A DNA stretch of 40,269 bases from Prevotella sp. (GTDB taxonomy: Bacteria > Bacteroidota > Bacteroidia > Bacteroidales > Bacteroidaceae): the NCBI GenBank assembly GCA_022775105.1, contig JALFIX010000185.1:1-40269 (forward strand), read 5' to 3'. The translations under genes were made by a program, and so were the position numbers. The notes under the pieces are model-generated. The model saw only the letters and a program-made list of their open reading frames with translations. It was not told the DNA's origin and did no database searches. Numbering within the stretch: position 1 is the stretch's first letter; the number at the start of each line of letters is the position of its first letter. Shown piece after piece: positions 1 to 7,584 of this stretch.

Positions 1-1
1 T

Positions 2-154
2 GAAGACATATTGCGCAAGGAGGAGGTTTTCAAGAGGGAGTCGCGCACATCAAAGACCACTCATAAGGTTTTGGTAAGTGCAAATGGTGTGAAACGCAAT
101 GAGTATTCTGATGACATCCAAAAGATTGTGACATTGGACGATTTGTTTAAATGA
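2..154 (+). CDS. C-terminal end of an unidentified protein, possibly an AAA-type ATPase
   Basis: An open frame runs from the window edge to a TGA at 152-154 and gives the last 50 residues of a protein, ending VTLDDLFK. The visible part is rich in lysine and charged residues. The ending (a stretch like GVKRNEYSDDIQKIVTLDDL) resembles the C-terminus of the ATP-binding proteins with a C-terminal DUF234/DUF4143-like part that are common in Bacteroidales, but this is a resemblance recalled from family members and no catalytic motif is in view. The start lies outside the window. A gap of 88 bases separates it from the next gene. Confidence 0.5.
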   Translation, partial: EDILRKEEVFKRESRTSKTTHKVLVSANGVKRNEYSDDIQKIVTLDDLFK

Positions 155-211
155 AACGTTAAAGATTATTATAAGATAATTATTGTAAGATGATAATTGG
201 AATATTGTTTG

Positions 212-219
212 TATATTTG
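212..219 (+). promoter_or_regulatory. Putative -7 promoter box (TATATTTG)
   Basis: TATATTTG matches the Bacteroidetes -7 consensus TAnnTTTG and lies 23 bases before the ATG at 243. No TTG sits at the usual 19-20 base distance upstream, so the promoter is only half supported. Confidence 0.4.
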
Positions 220-242
220 CATCAAAAAGAATCTGGTCATCA

Positions 243-872
243 ATGGATTATTGTAAAGAAGATATAGACAGGCTCAAGGCGAGTGTGGAGCATTTTGTGG
301 GCAGGGAGATAAAGCTGCCCAGGGATTTCGTGTTTCTCGAAAAACAGGTGGAGTGTTATACGGGCGTGAAAATCTCGCAGAGCACTCTCAAGAGGCTGTG
401 GGGATATGTGAGTTGCGACAGTGCCCCAAGCTATTATGTGCTCGACACTCTTGCCACAATGTTGGGATATACAAGTTGGACGGACTTTGTGAAGAGGAGT
501 CTGGACAGCGAAAGCAGTTGCAGGATTGTGAGACGCAAGTTGCAGATGGACGCTCTGTCATTAGGCGACAAGATTGAGTTGATGTGGTCGCCATTTCGCG
601 TGTTGGTGGCAGAATACACCGGGGATGGCACCTTTGTGGTGGAGCAGTCGGAGAACAGCAAACTCATAGCCGGCGACACATTCCATTGCAGTTGCGTGAT
701 CGAGGGCGAACCGCTCTATCTCACTGACGTGACTCATCCCGGAATTGAGGCTTGCGATTATGTGTGTGGCAAGTTGGGCGGAGTGAAATGGCGTGTCATC
801 GTGAATGAAGCGAACAAGACAGAATCTGAAATAATAAGTGGAGACCTCGGAGTTTATAACAATAAAGAATAA
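243..872 (+). CDS. Conserved Bacteroidetes hypothetical protein with HTH-like N-terminal region
   Basis: A 209-residue soluble protein without signal peptide or membrane segment. Residues about 25-80 (FLEKQVECYTG, then ISQSTLKRLWGY) look like a small helical, helix-turn-helix-like module that recurs in Bacteroidetes proteins of unknown function. Residues about 105-195 form a second, probably beta-rich part with a GDKIELMWSP start and a conserved-looking ENSKLIAGDTF segment. No enzymatic motif is seen. The downstream kinase gene starts inside its 3' end with a 35-base overlap, so the two are probably translationally coupled and may act together, for example as a kinase and its substrate or a regulator. 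That link is inference; the function is unknown. Confidence 0.7.
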   Translation: MDYCKEDIDRLKASVEHFVGREIKLPRDFVFLEKQVECYTGVKISQSTLKRLWGYVSCDSAPSYYVLDTLATMLGYTSWTDFVKRSLDSESSCRIVRRKLQMDALSLGDKIELMWSPFRVLVAEYTGDGTFVVEQSENSKLIAGDTFHCSCVIEGEPLYLTDVTHPGIEACDYVCGKLGGVKWRVIVNEANKTESEIISGDLGVYNNKE

Positions 873-2421
873 CCAAGAACCAGGGGATTGGTATTCGGCC
901 AACTGCATCATCTCGCGCGAGACGATTGACGGACGGGTGATGATGAGAAAGCAGCTGAGACGGCAATTCCTCGACAATGGCGACCATCGCGACATGCTCA
1001 GAAAGGAGTATGCCGTGGGACGTATGTTGGCTGAACGCACTCCTTACATAGTGGGCTATCGCAAGATGACTGACAACGACGAGGAGTGCAGCATCTGGAT
1101 GGACTATATCGAGGGCGAGACGGTGGAATCGCTATTAGCCATACAGCCCGATTATTTCCGCAACGAGAGAAATCTACGCAGATTCCTGCTACAACTGCTG
1201 GAGGGACTGGAAGAGATGCACGATTGTCAGGTGGTGCACATGGACATCAAACCGGCCAACGTGATGCTCACGTCGATTAACCGCGACGTGAGGATTATCG
1301 ACCTCGGACTGAGCTACACCTACAGCCATCCCACGTCGGCAGGCATGACGGATGCCTTTGCAGCTCCCGAACAGAAGAAGGGCGGAAGTGTGGATGCGCG
1401 TACCGATATTTATGCAGTGGGCAAGATGATAGAGTATATCGAGCAGAGGCTCAACTCAGGGGGCAGGACGTATCATCTGCCAGGAACCATCCGCACTATC
1501 AAGGATAGATGCATACACGACAACAAGAACGAGAGATGGCAGTCGTGTGGCGACATCATCCACAGGCTAAACAAGGGCGGAAGGTGGTTGTGGATATGGC
1601 TGTTGTGCATAGCATTGGTGGGCTCAATATCGTTGGTGGTATATATGGAGAGCATGAATGGAGTTTTTACCGACAGTGGCGGAATGAGATATGCAGTGTT
1701 GTCGAGTGACAGTGGCACATGCGCCATAATAGGCCGACAGAAAGGGGAAGACCGCCCGAATATCTACATCAGTGACCATGTGAAATATCGCGGGCGCACC
1801 TATACAGTGACTGAGATTGCCGACAGTGCCTTCAAGGGTGACTTGAATGTGGTGACGGTATGTTTTCCGAGTACTCTGCGCCGAATAGGGGCTGGAGCGT
1901 TCAAGGAATGTAAGAACATGATTTCGGCCGACATTCCGGATAGCGTGACATATATCGGACCCACTGCATTCTGGTGGTGTGTCAAGTTGGAGTCGGTACA
2001 TCTGCCCAAGGGCATCCGACGCATACCGATGGCATGCTTCAGTATCTCGGCACTCCGAGAGGTCAACGTGCCCGAGGGGGTGGAGAGCATAGGTTTTGAT
2101 GCCTTCGCCAAATGCGACAGTCTGACGGCAATCAGTCTTCCCAATTCGTTGCGCGTCATCGAGCGAGGGGTGTTCTGGCAGTGCCATGGCCTCAAGAGGA
2201 TTGATATTCCCGCAAATGTGGCGGAAATAGGACAGTATAACTTCCTCGGGTGCGCATCGTTGGAAGTAATCCGGAATCTGTCTGTGGTGCCACAGAATGT
2301 CATCGATGTCTTTGATGTCAAGAAGGCACATCGTGTAAAGTTGGAGGTGCCGGCATCGGCAGTGGAGGCATACAGGCATTCGGCTGTATGGAACAAATGT
2401 GAGATAGTGGCTATAGAATAA
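838..2421 (+). CDS. Membrane Ser/Thr protein kinase with C-terminal BspA-type leucine-rich repeats
   Basis: The 527-residue product has a Hanks-type kinase domain at about 15-240: Lys38 in VMMRKQL, Glu57 in the C helix, catalytic loop HMDIKPANVM (Asp136, Lys138, Asn141), DLG at 155-157 in place of DFG, and APE at 176-178. All residues needed for phosphotransfer are present. One hydrophobic segment at about 249-270 follows. The rest carries about six LRR_5 repeats of 23 residues (pattern IxxxAFxxCxxLxxxxLPxxL) and ends in the VPASAVEAYRHS type tail typical of BspA-like proteins. The expected topology is kinase in the cytoplasm and repeats in the periplasm, like a receptor kinase. The GTG at 838 is preferred because the ATG pair near 940 would remove the first strands of the N lobe. 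It overlaps the preceding gene. Confidence 0.88.
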   Translation: METSEFITIKNNQEPGDWYSANCIISRETIDGRVMMRKQLRRQFLDNGDHRDMLRKEYAVGRMLAERTPYIVGYRKMTDNDEECSIWMDYIEGETVESLLAIQPDYFRNERNLRRFLLQLLEGLEEMHDCQVVHMDIKPANVMLTSINRDVRIIDLGLSYTYSHPTSAGMTDAFAAPEQKKGGSVDARTDIYAVGKMIEYIEQRLNSGGRTYHLPGTIRTIKDRCIHDNKNERWQSCGDIIHRLNKGGRWLWIWLLCIALVGSISLVVYMESMNGVFTDSGGMRYAVLSSDSGTCAIIGRQKGEDRPNIYISDHVKYRGRTYTVTEIADSAFKGDLNVVTVCFPSTLRRIGAGAFKECKNMISADIPDSVTYIGPTAFWWCVKLESVHLPKGIRRIPMACFSISALREVNVPEGVESIGFDAFAKCDSLTAISLPNSLRVIERGVFWQCHGLKRIDIPANVAEIGQYNFLGCASLEVIRNLSVVPQNVIDVFDVKKAHRVKLEVPASAVEAYRHSAVWNKCEIVAIE

Positions 2422-2444
2422 TACAAACCAAAAATATAATCGTT

Positions 2445-3818
2445 ATGTTTGAAATACTGAATATACTGAATGATTACCTCTGGACTTATGTCGTGATCAC
2501 GCTTTTGGTGTTCTGCGCATTGTATTTCACCTTCCGGCTCAAGGGAGTGCAGTTCCGCAGGATTGGCGATATGGTGAGGGTAATAGTGGAGAAACCGGGC
2601 GACCGGAAGATTGGCGCGTTCCAGGCTTTTGCCGTCTCGCTGTCGAGCCGTGTGGGCACAGGAAACCTTGCGGGAGTGGCTTCGGCGATATTCGTAGGTG
2701 GCCCCGGGGCGGTGTTCTGGATGTGGATGATGGCTCTCTTCGGAGCTGCCACGGCATTTGTTGAGGCTACACTCGCACAGCTGTATAAGCGCAAGGGTGA
2801 GGACTCGTTTTATGGCGGTCCGGCTTATTATATGCAGCACGGACTCCACCGCAAGTGGATGGGTGTGCTGTTTGCAGTGCTTATCACCATCACCTTCGGT
2901 ATGGCTAACCAGGTGGTCCAGAGTAATACATTGTGTGATGCTCTTGCCGACTCGCTCGCCATTGATGCCAAATGGATTGGGGCTGCTATCACCATTGCCA
3001 CACTCGTCATCATCTTCGGAGGAATACGTCGTATCAGTCATTTCGCCAGTATCGTCGTGCCGTTTATGGCTATAGGATATGTCATCATAGCCTTGATAGT
3101 GATACTCTTGAATATCACTGAGATACCGGCAATGATAGTTCTCATAGTGAAGAGTGCCTTCGGACTGGAGCAAGCCGTGGGCGGTGCCTTTGGAGTGGCA
3201 GTCATGCAGGGAGTGAAGCGAGGACTATTCAGCAATGAGGCTGGCGAGGGCAGTGCGCCCAATGCTGCTGCCATCGCCCACACGTCGCACCCCGTAAAAC
3301 AAGGACTGCTTCAGGCGCTGGGAGTGTTCACCGACACTATCGTTGTATGTTCGTGTACGGCTTTCATCATCCTTCTTTCAGGAATATATGACAGCGGTCG
3401 CGACGGCATCATCCTCACCAAGTATTCCCTCGAGCACCACATCGGGCCTCTTGGCGGTATGTTCATCACGGCAGCCATCTTCCTCTTTGCCTACAGCACC
3501 ATCATCGCCAACTATTTCTATGGCGAGACAAACATAAGGTTTATCACCCGCAAGATGTCGTATATAAACCTTTTCCGAATAATCACGGGAGTGACTGTGA
3601 TGGCAGGGGCACTCATCTCATTGCAGGAAGCATGGAGCATTGTGGATTTGGCTATGGGAGTGATGACGATAGTCAATCTTGCCGCCATCATCCAACTCTC
3701 ACCAAAAGCCTTCTTCCTCCTGCGCAACTACGTCGCACAAAAGAAAGAAGGCCGAGATCCTGAGTTCCACCGCTCGATGATGCCTGAGGTGGAGAAGGAT
3801 ATTGAGTGTTGGGAATAG
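2445..3818 (+). CDS. Sodium:alanine/glycine symporter (AGCS family)
   Basis: A 457-residue polytopic inner membrane protein with about ten hydrophobic segments. Family signatures include SRVGTGNLAGVASAI near residue 70, GGPGAVFWMWMMALFG shortly after, FYGGPAYYM near 123, and GLFSNEAGEGSAPNAAA in the second half. These match the AGCS (DagA/AlsT) family, which imports small neutral amino acids with Na+. The length is normal. It begins 23 bases after the kinase stop with no terminator between, so it may be cotranscribed with the kinase. The exact substrate cannot be read from sequence. It converges with the GH43 gene; a GGGAGG/CCTCCC inverted repeat at 3829-3849 spans the junction. Confidence 0.92.
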   Translation: MFEILNILNDYLWTYVVITLLVFCALYFTFRLKGVQFRRIGDMVRVIVEKPGDRKIGAFQAFAVSLSSRVGTGNLAGVASAIFVGGPGAVFWMWMMALFGAATAFVEATLAQLYKRKGEDSFYGGPAYYMQHGLHRKWMGVLFAVLITITFGMANQVVQSNTLCDALADSLAIDAKWIGAAITIATLVIIFGGIRRISHFASIVVPFMAIGYVIIALIVILLNITEIPAMIVLIVKSAFGLEQAVGGAFGVAVMQGVKRGLFSNEAGEGSAPNAAAIAHTSHPVKQGLLQALGVFTDTIVVCSCTAFIILLSGIYDSGRDGIILTKYSLEHHIGPLGGMFITAAIFLFAYSTIIANYFYGETNIRFITRKMSYINLFRIITGVTVMAGALISLQEAWSIVDLAMGVMTIVNLAAIIQLSPKAFFLLRNYVAQKKEGRDPEFHRSMMPEVEKDIECWE

Positions 3819-3836
3819 ACTCTCAGAGAGGGAGGT

Positions 3837-5921
3837 TTATTGTTCCTCCCATCTCAACACCGCTCCGTTGCGTCTTGCGGGGTCAGCACCCTTGAAATCC
3901 ATTGAGTAGGGGCTGCCGGTCGTTGGGCTTTTTCCTATATATGTATGGGTGCGTGTGGACATAAGCATGAACTCCTGGTTGAGGTAGTCCTGCCACAGGA
4001 ACTCCTCTGCCTTGCTTTCGTCGGCGGTAAGTCTCACGTCGCCTGCGATGCCATAGCCTGCCACAAACACGAATCGCCCGTCCTTACACTGTAGTATGAC
4101 CTTGCCGTTGCCGCGGTCGATGATGCGGAACCGGGTGAGGTCGCCCTTGTCCTCTGTGCGCGTGTCATATACAAGTCCGTGTGGAGTGGCGTGCATGGGA
4201 AGTCCGGTGGCAAGGTTTATGATGCGGAAAGTCTTTCCGTAAGGTATGTTTTTGCTGCGGTCGGCCTTGGTCTCCTCCACTGTGAAGTTGTCAAACAAGG
4301 CATAGCCGCCTTTCTGTCCCTTAACGTTGAAGGCGAAGAGTGAGAGTCGTGAGCCTTGGAAGGATATGAGCTGGTAGGAGAGTTTCATGTTGCCTCCTAT
4401 TGGGCTGAATGTCTTTCCGTCAGTGGAGTACTCATAGTGTCCCTGGTCGTTGTCAAAGTCACCATCGAATCTCAGCCAGATGCGTCCGTCGGCGAGTGCT
4501 ATCTCCTGGTCTATGGTGTCGTTGTTGAGCTGTTCGAAGCATCTGAGTTTTATGTTTTTACCATCCTTGACAATGCCCGTCCATGAACAAGGCACGTTGA
4601 TGTTGCCAAGACCAGCCACATCGCCGTCCTTGAGATTCTTGACATTGAGTTCTACGGTGGTGATGCTCGACGGCCCTATTACTCGTTGGGTCAGCGTGTT
4701 GCGTGCCCACATGAGCTGTTCGGCAGGCATGGTGTGCAGCTGTAGTTTGCCTCCTTTCAATTTCCACATTGTGTCATCGGGATTATGGTTCCATTGCCAT
4801 ACGCGTCCGAGCGACTTGCCGTTGAAGTCCTCGTTGCGCTCGTATGGTGCGTGCGGCTTGATATCCCCTGTGCCGGGTATGTTGGGCTTAAACCATGTGC
4901 GTGGTGCACGGCCAAGGTTGCCTTCGAGTCCGAGCATGGGCCAGCCGTCTTTCCAGGTGATGGGGGCCAACGTCACGGTGCGTCCTATGGAGTGGAAGTC
5001 CATCATGAGCAGTGCATACCATTCCCCTGTCTGTGTTTGCACGATGCCTCCCTGATGTATGTTGGTGCAAGCCGTGGCGTCGGGATTGACTGGACCCAGT
5101 CCAAACTTTGTGCCGTCAGGCACGATACGTCCCCTCACCTCTGTCAGCGATGCCGCATGATAGCCGAATGTCTCGTCGGCAGTTATGGTGATGGTCTCGT
5201 AAGGTCCCCAGATGCTTTTTGAGCGTGAGCATAGGGTGCGGCCGTTGGGCTTGTAGTCAGTGGAGATGATGTAGTACATTCCGTTTATCTTGTATGCGTG
5301 ATGTCCCTCGCCCACTGCATTTCCCTCTGGCATGATGACGCGGTCGGTTTCATCGATAGGTCCGCTCATGTCCGGCTTAAGCTCCGTGCAGTGAACCTCG
5401 CCATAGCCATGTATTGCATATATCTTGCCGTCATCGTCAAACAGCACGCTGAGGTCGTATATGCGTCCTTCCATGTTGTGGTGTTTCCATGGTCCCTTGA
5501 TGTCCTTGCTTGTAAAGCATTGTAGTCCTTTGCCGTTGACGTTGGAGAATACATAAAACTGTCCGTTGGCATATCTGATGGCAGGAGCCCAGATGCCTTG
5601 GCCGTAGATTTCCTTGTGGTTCTTGAGTGAGAATGCATCGTCGTCAAAGTCGAAGCGGTCGAAGCAATAGCTGACATTCTCCCAGTTGACGAGGTCGCGC
5701 GAGTGCAGTATGACAAGTCCCGGCACGGTGTGCATGGTTGTGCCGGCGAGGTAATAGTCGTCGCCCACCCGCAGTATGTCGGGGTCGGAAAACTCGTCGT
5801 AGAAGAGCGGGTTGGTAAATGTGCCGTTGCCGTTGTCGGCAGTCCACGATGTAGTCTGGGCATGCATCGGCAGTCCGAGCATGGTGGATAGTAGTGTAGT
5901 TACAATTAAGTTTTTAATCAT
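3837..5921 (-). CDS. Secreted glycoside hydrolase family 43 (xylosidase/arabinofuranosidase type)
   Basis: A 694-residue protein with signal peptide (cleavage near AQ at 21-22). Residues about 33-330 form the five-bladed GH43 domain: catalytic base Asp46 in SDPDI, pKa-modulating Asp156 in IYDLS, and general acid Glu205 in VGEGHH. Residues about 360-570 resemble the beta-sandwich GH43_C2 (XynB C-terminal) domain. Residues about 575-694 form a third domain with repeated VILQC.. DGRFVFVAGYG and HTYIGKSP segments, like a beta-trefoil or fascin-like carbohydrate-binding fold. The likely role is exo-cleavage of xylose or arabinose residues from plant hemicellulose in the periplasm or outside. It stands alone, without susC/susD neighbours. 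The exact specificity is not readable. Confidence 0.9.
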   Translation of the reverse strand: MIKNLIVTTLLSTMLGLPMHAQTTSWTADNGNGTFTNPLFYDEFSDPDILRVGDDYYLAGTTMHTVPGLVILHSRDLVNWENVSYCFDRFDFDDDAFSLKNHKEIYGQGIWAPAIRYANGQFYVFSNVNGKGLQCFTSKDIKGPWKHHNMEGRIYDLSVLFDDDGKIYAIHGYGEVHCTELKPDMSGPIDETDRVIMPEGNAVGEGHHAYKINGMYYIISTDYKPNGRTLCSRSKSIWGPYETITITADETFGYHAASLTEVRGRIVPDGTKFGLGPVNPDATACTNIHQGGIVQTQTGEWYALLMMDFHSIGRTVTLAPITWKDGWPMLGLEGNLGRAPRTWFKPNIPGTGDIKPHAPYERNEDFNGKSLGRVWQWNHNPDDTMWKLKGGKLQLHTMPAEQLMWARNTLTQRVIGPSSITTVELNVKNLKDGDVAGLGNINVPCSWTGIVKDGKNIKLRCFEQLNNDTIDQEIALADGRIWLRFDGDFDNDQGHYEYSTDGKTFSPIGGNMKLSYQLISFQGSRLSLFAFNVKGQKGGYALFDNFTVEETKADRSKNIPYGKTFRIINLATGLPMHATPHGLVYDTRTEDKGDLTRFRIIDRGNGKVILQCKDGRFVFVAGYGIAGDVRLTADESKAEEFLWQDYLNQEFMLMSTRTHTYIGKSPTTGSPYSMDFKGADPARRNGAVLRWEEQ

Positions 5922-5947
5922 AGTGTAAATGGTTTTAAATTCGGCTA

Positions 5948-5955
5948 CAAAGATA
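5948..5955 (-). promoter_or_regulatory. Putative -7 box for the GH43 gene
   Basis: The minus strand reads TATCTTTG here, a match to TAnnTTTG, 26 bases before the ATG at 5921. No clear TTG is seen at the usual spacing in the AT-rich sequence upstream, so an activator may be required. Confidence 0.5.
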
Positions 5956-6456
5956 TATAATATATTTTATATTTAAGGTATATATGCCCGAATATTTAAC
6001 TAAAATTATATTTGATTCAGTTGTCAACTGATTGCCCTATTCAGATGTCATAAAGATGGGCATTGTTGAATATCCCCTAAACTATGTATTTTGTGATTTT
6101 TACTGCCACTACTGCCACCTTTGGGGTTAATATTCTTAAATACAATAAGTTAAGTGGTGGCAGTAGGGGTGGCAGTAGGGTGACAACGGTGGCAGTAAAA
6201 GCCGTTTTTTGCCCAAAAATCATTCATTTTTTGATTAAAACAGGCGATTTTCATTCAAAAATCGTTTGTCTTTTATGTAAATTTAATGCTAACCATCAAA
6301 TTTGCGATAAAAACAGCCCATTTTTCATTAGTTTTTGATTCCCTTTCGATGCATTCTCGTAATGAAAATGAACCAGCCGATAAGCGGAATGCCAAGACAG
6401 AGGCGCAGGGTGTCATCAAGGTCACGGGAAAACGGAAGTGGAAGAAGCTGCAGTCT
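5956..6456. other. Gene-free spacer of about 500 bases
   Basis: This AT-rich stretch lies between the GH43 start and the end of the first LytTR gene. It holds the GGTGGCAGTA repeat cluster at 6101-6197 and otherwise no convincing gene. A possible 84-codon frame at 6084-6338 is built partly from the repeat units and has no recognisable features. Directly after the LytTR stop, the minus strand stays open without a start codon to about 6330 and reads like a short hydrophobic segment (LRLCLGIPLIGWFIFITRM), which may be a gene relic. Confidence 0.5.
6101..6197. repeat. Inverted and direct copies of GGTGGCAGTA
   Basis: The decamer GGTGGCAGTA occurs three times on the plus strand, at 6156-6165, 6168-6177 and 6188-6197. 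Its reverse complement TACTGCCACC lies at 6110-6119, next to a near copy TACTGCCACT at 6101-6110. The two clusters face each other across 36 bases and could form an imperfect stem of about 20 pairs. The composition differs from the AT-rich surroundings. Whether this is a small mobile element end, a protein-binding array or an RNA hairpin cannot be decided from one copy. Confidence 0.75.
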
Positions 6457-7389
6457 TTATAATGTCTTCAGTTTCTCCTTCACCTCCGACGTGTTGTTGC
6501 GCGAGACGGGGATGGGCTTGTCGGTGCCGAAGAGCTGGAGCTGATAGCCCGAATTGCGGTCGGACACCGAAATCACGAAGTTGAGGTTGACAATGAAAGC
6601 ACGGTGGCACTGCACCATAAAGGGCAGGTCGCCGATGCTTTCCTTGATCTGCTTGAGCGTGATGCGCATGGTCTTGTGGCACGGGTTGTCGCTCTCCATA
6701 TAGCAGATGTCGGCATAGTTGGCCATGGATTCCACATATATTATACTGGATGGCTTGATCTCGAATACGGCATTGGCGGTGGTGCCCGTCAGCCGGCACA
6801 GGTCTTCGGTGCTTCCGTCGCCTTCTTCCGCCTGCTCCGGCTCTGTGTCGGCTTGTTCGGCGATGGTTTTCTGCCGTTCCTCAAGCAGGGCGTTGATTGT
6901 CCTCACCTCTTCGAGCTGATGGCGCAGGTGCCAGTTGCGGTTGCGCACGTAGGTTCCGATATAAAGGAATATACATGTGGAGGAGACGTAGTAGATGTAT
7001 TCCGAAAAGTAGGTCAGGTGGATCTCACCGCCGTGCCACCACGGCTCGATGGGATTGTCGCAGAAGAAGAACCCGCCGAAGACGGTGAGCACGAAGGCAA
7101 GCACGGGAATGCTGACGAGATACATCACGAGACTATTGCGGTGGACGGTGTTCAGCGGCAGTGTCGGGTCTAAGGGCAGGTGCAGGACGTAGGCGCAGAA
7201 CGTGCCAGTGAGGATGCCCACCACGAAGGTGATGACACCCTGGGCGAGGAAGAACAGGGGGCGGCCCTCGTGGATGCTCTCGACGTTGAATGGCATGGTC
7301 AGCCACAGCAGCAGGATGACAAACAATCCCGCATATAGATTCTCGCGCACGATGCGGATATTCTTCGGTTGTTTCAGTATTTCTTTCAT
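6457..7389 (-). CDS. Membrane-anchored LytTR-family transcriptional regulator (copy 1)
   Basis: A 310-residue protein. The N-terminal half has about four hydrophobic segments (near 17-36, 45-70, 85-110 and 125-145) and a short polar linker rich in Glu and Gln. Residues about 205-310 form a LytTR DNA-binding domain: IIYVESMANYADICYME, then the typical FMVQCHRAFIVNLNFV motif and a closing PVSRNNTSEVKEKLK. No response-regulator receiver domain is present, so this is a one-component regulator that senses a signal in or through the membrane. It is transcribed divergently from the TonB receptor gene, with four TATCCC sites between the two promoters, and so probably controls that gene and itself. 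A second protein of the same architecture follows the receptor. Confidence 0.88.
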   Translation of the reverse strand: MKEILKQPKNIRIVRENLYAGLFVILLLWLTMPFNVESIHEGRPLFFLAQGVITFVVGILTGTFCAYVLHLPLDPTLPLNTVHRNSLVMYLVSIPVLAFVLTVFGGFFFCDNPIEPWWHGGEIHLTYFSEYIYYVSSTCIFLYIGTYVRNRNWHLRHQLEEVRTINALLEERQKTIAEQADTEPEQAEEGDGSTEDLCRLTGTTANAVFEIKPSSIIYVESMANYADICYMESDNPCHKTMRITLKQIKESIGDLPFMVQCHRAFIVNLNFVISVSDRNSGYQLQLFGTDKPIPVSRNNTSEVKEKLKTL

Positions 7390-7414
7390 GATCGGCCTGT
7401 TTTAAAATCGGATG

Positions 7415-7445
7415 CAAAGATACACCTTTTATCCCACATTTGCAA
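7415..7445 (-). promoter_or_regulatory. Promoter of LytTR gene 1
   Basis: The minus strand shows -7 box TATCTTTG at 7415-7422 and -33 TTG at 7443-7445 with a 20-base spacer. The ATG at 7389 lies 25 bases downstream of the -7 box. A TATCCCA site at 7430-7436 falls inside the spacer, where a bound protein would block initiation. Confidence 0.75.
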
Positions 7446-7519
7446 GCATTTGGGACAAAAGGTAGGGATATGTGACGAATGGAAGGCGATATATCCCATT
7501 CCATCGTCCGTATATCCCA
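7430..7519. promoter_or_regulatory. Four-site TATCCC array, candidate LytTR operator
   Basis: TATCCCA at 7430-7436, an inverted copy (GGGATATG, about 7465-7472), TATATCCCA at 7490-7498 and TATATCCCA at 7511-7519. The last two are identical direct repeats exactly 21 bp apart and end five bases before the -33 TTG of the receptor promoter. LytTR proteins such as AgrA are known to bind pairs of 9-bp direct repeats with about this spacing upstream of activated promoters. The assignment to the neighbouring regulator is inference. Confidence 0.55.
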
Positions 7520-7524
7520 CACTA

Positions 7525-7555
7525 TTGCACAATCCAAATATCCGCCGTAACTTTG
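7525..7555 (+). promoter_or_regulatory. Promoter of the TonB receptor gene
   Basis: -33 TTG at 7525-7527 and -7 TAACTTTG at 7548-7555, spacer 20 bases. The ATG at 7585 is 29 bases past the -7 box, which decides the start: earlier in-frame codons would lie upstream of the transcription start. Confidence 0.8.
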
Positions 7556-7584
7556 CAGCGGAATTTTTTTTAGATACAATAGAT

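Noticed and set aside
1800..3173. Long 457-codon open frame on the minus strand
   Set aside because: It lies antisense across the well-supported kinase and symporter genes, has no recognisable domain, and is rich in His, Ser and Cys as expected for a shadow frame.
2445..3818. Amino-acid symporter as part of the cobalamin island
   Set aside because: It is more than 10 kb away, on an unrelated unit, and carries clear AGCS motifs.
6084..6338. 84-codon frame in the spacer after GH43
   Set aside because: It is built from the GGTGGCAGTA repeats and AT-rich sequence, has no promoter or family features, and ends near a region that looks non-coding.
7369..7584. Upstream extension of the TonB receptor gene
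   Set aside because: It would cross both divergent promoters and lacks a signal peptide; the promoter at 7525-7555 requires the start at 7585.
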